64,000 nt of DNA, taken from Botryotinia globosa. Lineage: Eukaryota > Ascomycota > Leotiomycetes > Helotiales > Sclerotiniaceae. Each line of letters opens with the position of its first letter. The stretch's first letter is position 1. Positions 57,209 through 64,000 of this stretch are shown piece after piece. The position numbers and the translations under genes are program-made. Location: NCBI GenBank assembly GCA_014898425.1, contig RCSZ01000003.1, positions 806,001-870,000 on the forward strand, written 5' to 3'. Below the pieces are notes generated by a model. The model saw only the letters and a program-made list of their open reading frames with translations. It was not told the DNA's origin and did not search any database.

Positions 57209-59276
57209 GATCGAGTCGATATCTCGATTCCCTCACATTCAGCACACTAAAAGCCGCATATCTCACGCGTAACCTGGTGGTCACAACATCTACTCAAGAC
57301 TCTGGGATATTTCCTATGAAAGTAGCCACCCACCCAATGATACATCAATCTGTCACAAGAAAGGCGCAAATTCCTCTCACAAACCAAAACGTCCACCTTC
57401 ACTCAAATGATCTAGCAGAATCCAGAGGATGTTTTCAGCATAACCTTCCCGCCCCTAGTATCACGCTTTAATACTGTTGAATCCTCCATGGTATACAAGG
57501 AACGAAAGCATCATGATAAAGCATCACCGCCACAAATAACTAGTGCATGAGATCCAACTGCGCTGCATCATTATCACCTCTTTTCGTATCATTGTGTTCG
57601 ATAACACGGGACAAGTTATGCCTCAATTCTATACAGTCAGCCTAAGAACTTTCTTCAATACAGAACCAGAAGACCTATCTACAATCATCTACTGATGTTT
57701 CGGCACAGGGTGAAGATTGATTAGAATAATACTCCACACCGGGAGTTGAATAGAAAAAGGGGGCCTCCTCCGAGGACGGATAAATGAGATTGAGGATACA
57801 GTTCTTCCACATGAATCACGCAGGAGGTACACGCCCAATATCGAACGGCATCAAATATGTAAATACCTCGCAACTACTACACTCACTCCCAAATCATGTC
57901 AGCACCCAAGAACCATCACATTATCATAGTAACAACAACAATGTAATCGAGAATATCGATATCTACCTACATACCCAGCAATATCAAACCCACCACCAAA
58001 ATGTCAACACAAAACACAACCACAGAAGGAGCGAGCCCAATTTCTTTTCATCACCGCATACAAAATGAATACACATATCTCTCTCTACCTTGTCCGAAAT
58101 TCAGTAGCAAATCCAAGTTTCCATACCAACCAAAATATAAAAAATAACAAATAGTCTAGCCCAGTCCAGACTCCAGCATGGTCTAGCACAGTGCAGTCAT
58201 ATACATAAACACATACATACAACAATAGCCGCGCGCCGATAACTCCCATATACCAGTGCTTACCTAGCATACCCATCCATTCATTCATCAATTCTACAAG
58301 CAAGCAAGCAAGCAACTAAGCGCCGATGACCATTGGCTTCGCGCAATAATCCCATCTTCAACCCCACTAGTTCCCACATCGTTTCTATTTCAAGCCATAA
58401 CGAAAAATAGATCCGAGCTACTCGTTCCTCATTGGTTCATCATGTAACGTGATGTGATTGATGTCTCGCCTATCTGTGAACGTCGCATGCATTGCATTGT
58501 TTCTATAATTAGGTGACTACCGGGTTTTATCATCGGAGATACTGGAAAGTTTTGTTCTTGAGGCTTTATTGTGATTTATGATATCTTTGATTGAAAATAG
58601 CGGGATATAGCAATGCACTTTATATGAACGTGTGGAAATTGAAGCAAGAACTCATGGGAATGGATTCTACGGAATCTAATAAATAAATAATGTAAATTTT
58701 GAAGTATGTAGAAGTATGTTAGAATCCACAATCATGTATAATATCCACAGGGCGAAGAGAAAACATTTCCTTCTCGCGCCGCAACGCCTTACAGCAAGGG
58801 TATCAAAAAATAAAAAAAACGCAAAATATAAAACAGCCTCCCAAACCCCCTTGCGTCGTTGATTTCGTTCTCTTTCTGGTTCTCGCTTTCGTACAAGTTA
58901 CGCCATTGTACTCATTGAAAGATGGAGGCATAAGTAATGGGACGTTGAGCGATTTCTAGCTGCATCCAACGTTCCAGTGCAAACCGTCCTGCAATGTTCC
59001 GGCCTAACCCTAATTGGCATCGATAGAGATAGTATGATCCGTATGAGTAAATCTATCAATTGAGGCATTGTCTTTTTCTTTGAAATCATATTCAGAAGAA
59101 TTGTGTTGCTTGGCTCCCTTGAGACAGTCTTGTAAATTGGGAAACCAGAAATTTAGCATATACGCTAGAGCCATCATGAAGCTCGCAGCAAAGTGACAGA
59201 ATCCCATCGCGGTCCAATTGATGGTATATAGCGAGCGGAGATAGACCAATTGATGTTCCTGAAATAATCATCCTTT
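57209..59276. other. Convergent 3' intergenic region, C/A-rich stretch
   Basis: Between the 3' ends of NPR2 (+) and the DUF7624-like gene (-). From about 57780 to 58330 the plus strand is A+C rich with few G. An 83-codon open stretch on the minus strand at about 59261-59010 (RSLYTINWTAMGFCHFAASF) lies directly beyond the stop of the 59277 gene, and has a hydrophobic segment. I leave it unannotated. Confidence 0.45.
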
Positions 59277-61741
59277 TCATACCGAAATGCTGACACTCTT
59301 TCGTGGATCAACTTCATCAACACGGAAGCCAAACACCATCCTGAATAAATCTTTCAAAAATGTGTATTGCCCAGTCCTCATCATCCAAGTAACGCTCTTA
59401 GCGAGATCAGTAGCGGAGACTTTCTTTCCTGGCGGAGGTAATGAGCTTGGATTCCTGAAGGTAGGGTCGCTCAGTACTAGGTTTCGATATGATGAAAGTA
59501 GATTCGTTTGCGCTGGCGATGGACCAAAGGAACCAGTCGGCAGTGCCTTGACAAAATTTTGAAGCGTCAAGGGTGAACCTTTGGATGTAATAGCAGTTCT
59601 TGAATATCCCACATTCATTGAAGCTTTCAAGATAAGCATCTTGAGTCGTGTCAAATTTAGATCCTCCGGTTGGTTTCCGTTGGTTACCGTGCTAGCACCA
59701 CTTTCTTGAGAATATCCTGAAAGTGAAGATGCGGCAGATGACCATCGCGGTGGTCTTTCCGAACCTAGAACCATAATATTTGGAATGTTTGGCGAATTCT
59801 CCTCCGGTGTGATGGGAGTATCTTCAAAATCGGTTGTTGGTGTTTCGGGTAGGATAACATATCTTGTAGGTGTATGATCTTCAGGACTTTCTGATAGTGA
59901 AGCTAGACTACTAGACTTGGTATGTGAAGAGCGAGACATTTGATCGGATGATGTTCTGAAAGTCGTTTGAGATGGGCGAGGTGTACCCCTCTCAGGACGA
60001 ACTTGTGTCCAGCCTTCTCGGAAAAGATCACATAATTCCCAACAAGCCTGAACAGCAGACCCAAGAAGCTCTTCATCTGCCATTTTCCCTTCTCTTCTAT
60101 TTTGTCGAAGACTGAAAAGCATTTCAGCCAGACTCCAACAAGCTCGGAGAAGAGCATCTGTCTCTTCGGCAAGTTCACTTCTTTGTTTCATGAGACGATG
60201 GCATAGCGTTATGTAAAAGTCCAGAGTTCTTTCTCGAAAAGCTTCTGGTAAATTGCGATCGTGTGTATTATATAAGTGGTTGTTCAATTCGAAACTGACC
60301 CTCAATACCGAGTCGGCTACCTCGTCTTTCTTTTGCCGCACATCAAATAGAGATTGGCAAAAATCCCTACACAGATCGAGTGTTGGCCTAACATGAAACT
60401 CGTGATCTTCGTCGCGGCTATCGTATAGTTTCTTGCAGAGCTTCCAACAACATTTCCAAGCTTTTTCGTGAGCATCCCCGGATCCAGAAAAGCTAAATAT
60501 CCTTTCACGGTGAATAGAGCTAAGACTAGCCAACGTATTGCAGAGTGTCCAACATTCATTAAGCGCCGTCTTCAAGGCTGATACTTCCTCGTCCGCATTA
60601 TGAACTGTACGAGCATCGAAATCGTCTTCCGAAAAGTGCCTGGGAAGCTCCTCGGGAATTCCTACATCCAGTGAGTAAGGAATCTTTGTATCTTCTTCTT
60701 CGGTTATACCTTCAAGACTACTCGGCCGAGATGGTCGTCTCTCTTCCGAAAACGACTCAACTTCTTGACGAGTTTGTGCTCGAGGTGTTTGATTCTCCAA
60801 ACCGAATTTCATCGGCTTTATGTCTGTAGAAATGGGCGGAGGTGAAACTGGACCTGGCTCGATAGACTATGTTGTTGTTAGCTTAGCAAAGACGTATAAT
60901 ATAAGGGGGCTTACTTTATCTGCATGATCAGCAACCTGGAGAATTTCTGGACTCATTCCTGGGCTATTACTGGGACTCCCACTTGGACTCGTTTTCGGAC
61001 TGGTCTTGGGGCTTGTCCTTTGATGAAACTTAGGACTGGTGCGAGGGCTACTTCTTGGACTACTTCTTGAACTTCTGGACTGCTGGTATGGAGTTGGTGT
61101 TGAACGATCCAAAATTGCTTTCGCCGATTGGACTGAAGTCGCATCACTGAACGGCTGTTATGCATTAGCTCTTAATCCTTTACCATGCAGCTCTATTGCT
61201 CACAAATTTTGCGTAGCCCTCGGGGGCGTGGATGACCGAGACAGACTCATCTTCGATGGAAGCACGAAATTCTTCTGGTAAATTTGTGCTGAGCCTTTTC
61301 AACTGTTTATAATATCAGCAACAATGTTTCCAACCGTGGTGGTGTACCAACAGTAAGTTGCGAATCGGCTCTGGGCATATCCTCATGATTCATCGTCTCA
61401 TCTGCCACTTCATCATCCTCAATATCTGTGGTTGTAGTGCCATTCGAGGTCACTGGCGAAGGCCCCACCATATCACTCATTGGACTGAGTAGGTGCGCGC
61501 TGGCAGGAGAGAGGCCGTCCTCGAAGGGAGTTGGTTGGAGATTGGAACCTGAGTAATTTCGCGCGGGCCTATATGATATTATTAGCATGGTCAGTTTCTG
61601 AACTGGTGCAACATACAGCGATTGGTAATATGGAGATCTTTGAATTGAAGGAGAACATGGTGAAAGAGAAAAGTCTGTATAGGGAGAGATGGCTGACATG
61701 ACGTTGACAGGTGAGGCAAGCAATGGACTTTCTACTGCCAT
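59277..61741 (-). CDS. DUF7624-like fungal protein
   Basis: Five exons on the minus strand: 61741-61617, 61568-61352, 61302-61204, 61154-60915 and 60866-59277, giving 756 aa in one frame. The second donor (GTTGGT at 61351) is weaker than the rest and was chosen because it keeps the frame with a 49-nt intron. Residues about 150-220 are an SP/TP-rich run (SSPRSSPRTSP, TSPKTSPKTSPS), a likely kinase substrate or disordered tether. About 270-500 is helical with repeated Cys-Trp-x-Leu-Cys units (LNECWTLCNTLASLSS, CCWKLCKKLYDSRDE, ACWSLAEMLFSLRQ, ACWELCDLFREGW), so it may be an alpha-helical repeat. About 510-600 is disordered; the C-terminal part (about 610-756) includes LTRLKMLILKASMNVGY and YTFLKDLFRMVFGFRVDE. 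I recall such proteins as DUF7624, without certainty; function unknown. Confidence 0.85.
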
Positions 61742-64000
61742 TCTCCTGATATTTTGAGGCCCCAATAAAAAGATAAGAAGCTCGCACACTTCATAAAAGA
61801 TTGTCTAGGTGGGACCTCGATGCTCAAGTATAAAGAAGAAATGGTAATGCTTACAACGCCAGGTTCTGGGAGGGGTTACCACTCACAGCTTCGGACGTTG
61901 GAGTGGATCAGAGAACGCTGAGGCTGAATGGAGGAAAGTCTGGCGCGGATCAAGAGTTCCAAGCACAGGGCTTTGGAACTGAGATTACAGTAGCAGAAGT
62001 GTTGGCACCACAAGGAAATATACTTGGATCGTAAAGAGTTTAGTAGAATGGGTGGATGCGTGTAGCCAAAGATATTCAATATTCAAAATCAAAATCAATA
62101 AGAATAACAACCTTACACGCTCAGATGCAAAAGATAGGTAGGATTTTGGAGAATTACTCGTTGATGAACCGGCTTAGGAAAGCGCTGTGCCGCAAAGTCA
62201 CGTCCTCGGGGAGGATTTCGATATAAAGTGGTACTTTATTATGACTTTCGCGCGTGGACCTGGCATCGGCGGGGGGGTTGAGAGGATGTGAGGATGTGAG
62301 GATGTGAGGATGTGAGGATGTGAGGATTACTTCGTTTGTCTCTACAACGTATCTGACAATATGTACGTACGTACAGATAAGAGTACGACCCGCACCCTCT
62401 CGTTTTAATTATATATTCTGGTTCCTCACATGAAGAACATTCCATGGACATTATTGTTCCTATTGTTATTGTCGCGAATACCTAGGTAAATCATATACAT
62501 AATACACGATAGATGTACTGGTGCCAAAACAAACACACTCCTTGGTCCCTTGTCGCGATGAGTACAAAATCTGCAATGTTGAAGCGAGACAAGAAATGAA
62601 CATAAGAGTCCAAATAATAGGCTGATAACACCCTTCAGAAAAGGACTACCTAGGTAGGTACCATCCATTATGGCTTTCTCGATGCAAGAAGAAATCAAAG
62701 TTGACCCAATCATATCCGTCAATCCATGTCTTTTGATCCTCCCCGCTTGCATATATGCAGACTACAAGCATGACGGGCGCTTACAAGTTTATTTTCCAGA
62801 TATACACACTACATACCTGGGTTCTTTTGACGGCTTCCATGATCCATTGTCTTGAATTGAAGTAGCCCGAGTATATTTGTATCTACATACATGAAATATA
62901 CAACTTAGTGCTCAACTGACATGTCTAGTGTTGACTCCATTTATCCTGATTATAACGGAAGGTGGGTAATCTCAATTCGAAACATGAGAAATCACAGCAG
63001 CATATGTACAATACCGGCAACTGATCTCATGTTATCACAAATTCTATAAACCGGAGAACCGTTTCCTGATTCATATACAAAGTAACATTTGGACGGGAAC
63101 AAAGTATCTCATGATGTTCCATGTCTCGAAACTCGTAAAGTCGCCATGGAAGGATGAAGGGGCAGGGAACAACGTCTATTGTCAAGGAACAGAAAAACAC
63201 TGACGACAATCAATCCAACAGTTGCAAATCGCGAACCAAACGGCTGGGTCTATCATGACAGCAACAATGGCTTCAACTATACCCAGATTAGGTGCATTGC
63301 GAACATCACTGCCAATATTTGAGCACTTCGGGATAAAGTAATAAGCATAAGCATATCCGAAACCACGGGAATGTCATTCAAGTTAGTTAGATGGGTCGGC
63401 CGGTCATCATCGCTCAAACAAAAATCTACCAGTCTTGCGCCAGTGTGGGCGGGCGGAACGAATATCGTGGACTGGCTACACGGAATGATGTTCTCTATCT
63501 GGTGGTCCATTCCGATGGTAATGACATTATCCTAGTCCTTGTTAATACTCTCCGTAGGTACCTGTGTCGAAAGTTTCCTCTCTTCAAGGCCTTAGATCGA
63601 TCGATGCAAAATCCCCAAATCCATATTTGTTCTGATTCGACGAGCTCCTCGTAATTTTGACGACTTATCAAAATCAAGCAATACGCGTCGAAGTTTGATG
63701 CAAGTTTGCACCAACATGACTCCACCGCTTCTAGCCTTATAGACACGCCAGCTTTTCCCATTCTCTGCATTGCATGAGGTTATAAGAGACCACTCATTGA
63801 CTTTCGCTCTTACAAAACGGCAAAGTCCTGGTTGGTAGAGTAAGCTCCTGCCGTCGGTGAATACTAGAAGGTTCTCGTTAGTGGCTTGTCAGATTTAAGT
63901 GCACTCCACATCAATACAGCCCAAGTCCAATGCGTTGTACGTGCATGATAGAGAACCAGTTCCTTGGGACAACTTCTACCAGCAATTATCAAGTGTTATT
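61742..64000. other. Upstream region of DUF7624-like gene and right edge
   Basis: Contains a GAGGATGT octamer array, two TACCTAGGTA palindromes at 62479 and 62647, and otherwise ordinary AT-leaning DNA. ORFs of 60-108 codons on both strands have no recognisable domains. A gene beginning beyond the window's right edge cannot be excluded. Confidence 0.5.
62282..62326. repeat. GAGGATGT octamer tandem repeat
   Basis: About five and a half perfect copies of GAGGATGT, following a G-run, about 550 bp upstream of the start of the gene at 61741. Confidence 0.92.

Overview
The window reads as nuclear DNA of a filamentous ascomycete. Genes are split by short introns (mostly 48-90 nt) with GTRNGT-type donors and CTAAC/CTGAC-like branch sites. 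Both strands carry monocistronic genes, intergenic DNA is AT-leaning and rich in microsatellites, and there is no operon structure. The gene set (DUS3, NPR2, EFM2, a BAP31/Yet3 homologue, a transgelin-like CH protein, and fungus-only DUF7918 and DUF7624 proteins) fits Pezizomycotina. Leotiomycetes (Sclerotiniaceae-like) is my best guess, from general resemblance only. No virus, plasmid, prophage or CRISPR sequence was seen.

Layout: positions 1-11967 hold no protein gene I can support. A tRNA-Gly(GCC) with an intron lies at 11968-12081 (-). Positions 12082-16603 are mostly microsatellites. A calponin-homology (actin-binding) gene lies at 16604-18690 (-), divergent from a conserved unnamed gene at 20790-21785 (+). 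A BTB/POZ gene follows at 24880-26418 (+). Positions 26419-34315 are gene-poor, with a 50-bp tandem repeat, a 61-bp inverted repeat and ORF relics. The gene-dense half starts at 34316: a DUF7918 pseudogene, an intact DUF7918 gene (36874-38390), a BAP31/Yet3 homologue (39056-39911), DUS3 (40614-43011, -), a kelch protein (43963-45522), a third DUF7918 gene (46232-47354), an unnamed disordered nuclear-type protein (49098-51230, -), EFM2-like methyltransferase (52996-54515, -), NPR2 (55862-57208, +) and a DUF7624-like protein (59277-61741, -). The last 2.2 kb have no supported gene.

Functional themes are mostly housekeeping: tRNA modification (DUS3), elongation-factor methylation (EFM2), TORC1 nitrogen signalling (NPR2), ER membrane trafficking (BAP31/Yet3) and actin bundling (CH protein). 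They are neighbours, not a pathway.

The most distinctive feature is the local DUF7918 family, three copies on the same strand within 13 kb. All three share intron positions and a C-terminal module: a VKRE sumoylation-type motif followed by a basic cluster. Two copies add a SUMO-interaction-like I/V-D-L-T acidic tail. One copy is broken by three frameshifts and a nonsense codon. The second distinctive feature is a 10-bp palindrome, TACCTAGGTA, that recurs in intergenic DNA, often in the shared or upstream regions of genes, far more often than composition predicts. All functions are by recognition of motifs and family resemblance; no search was run.
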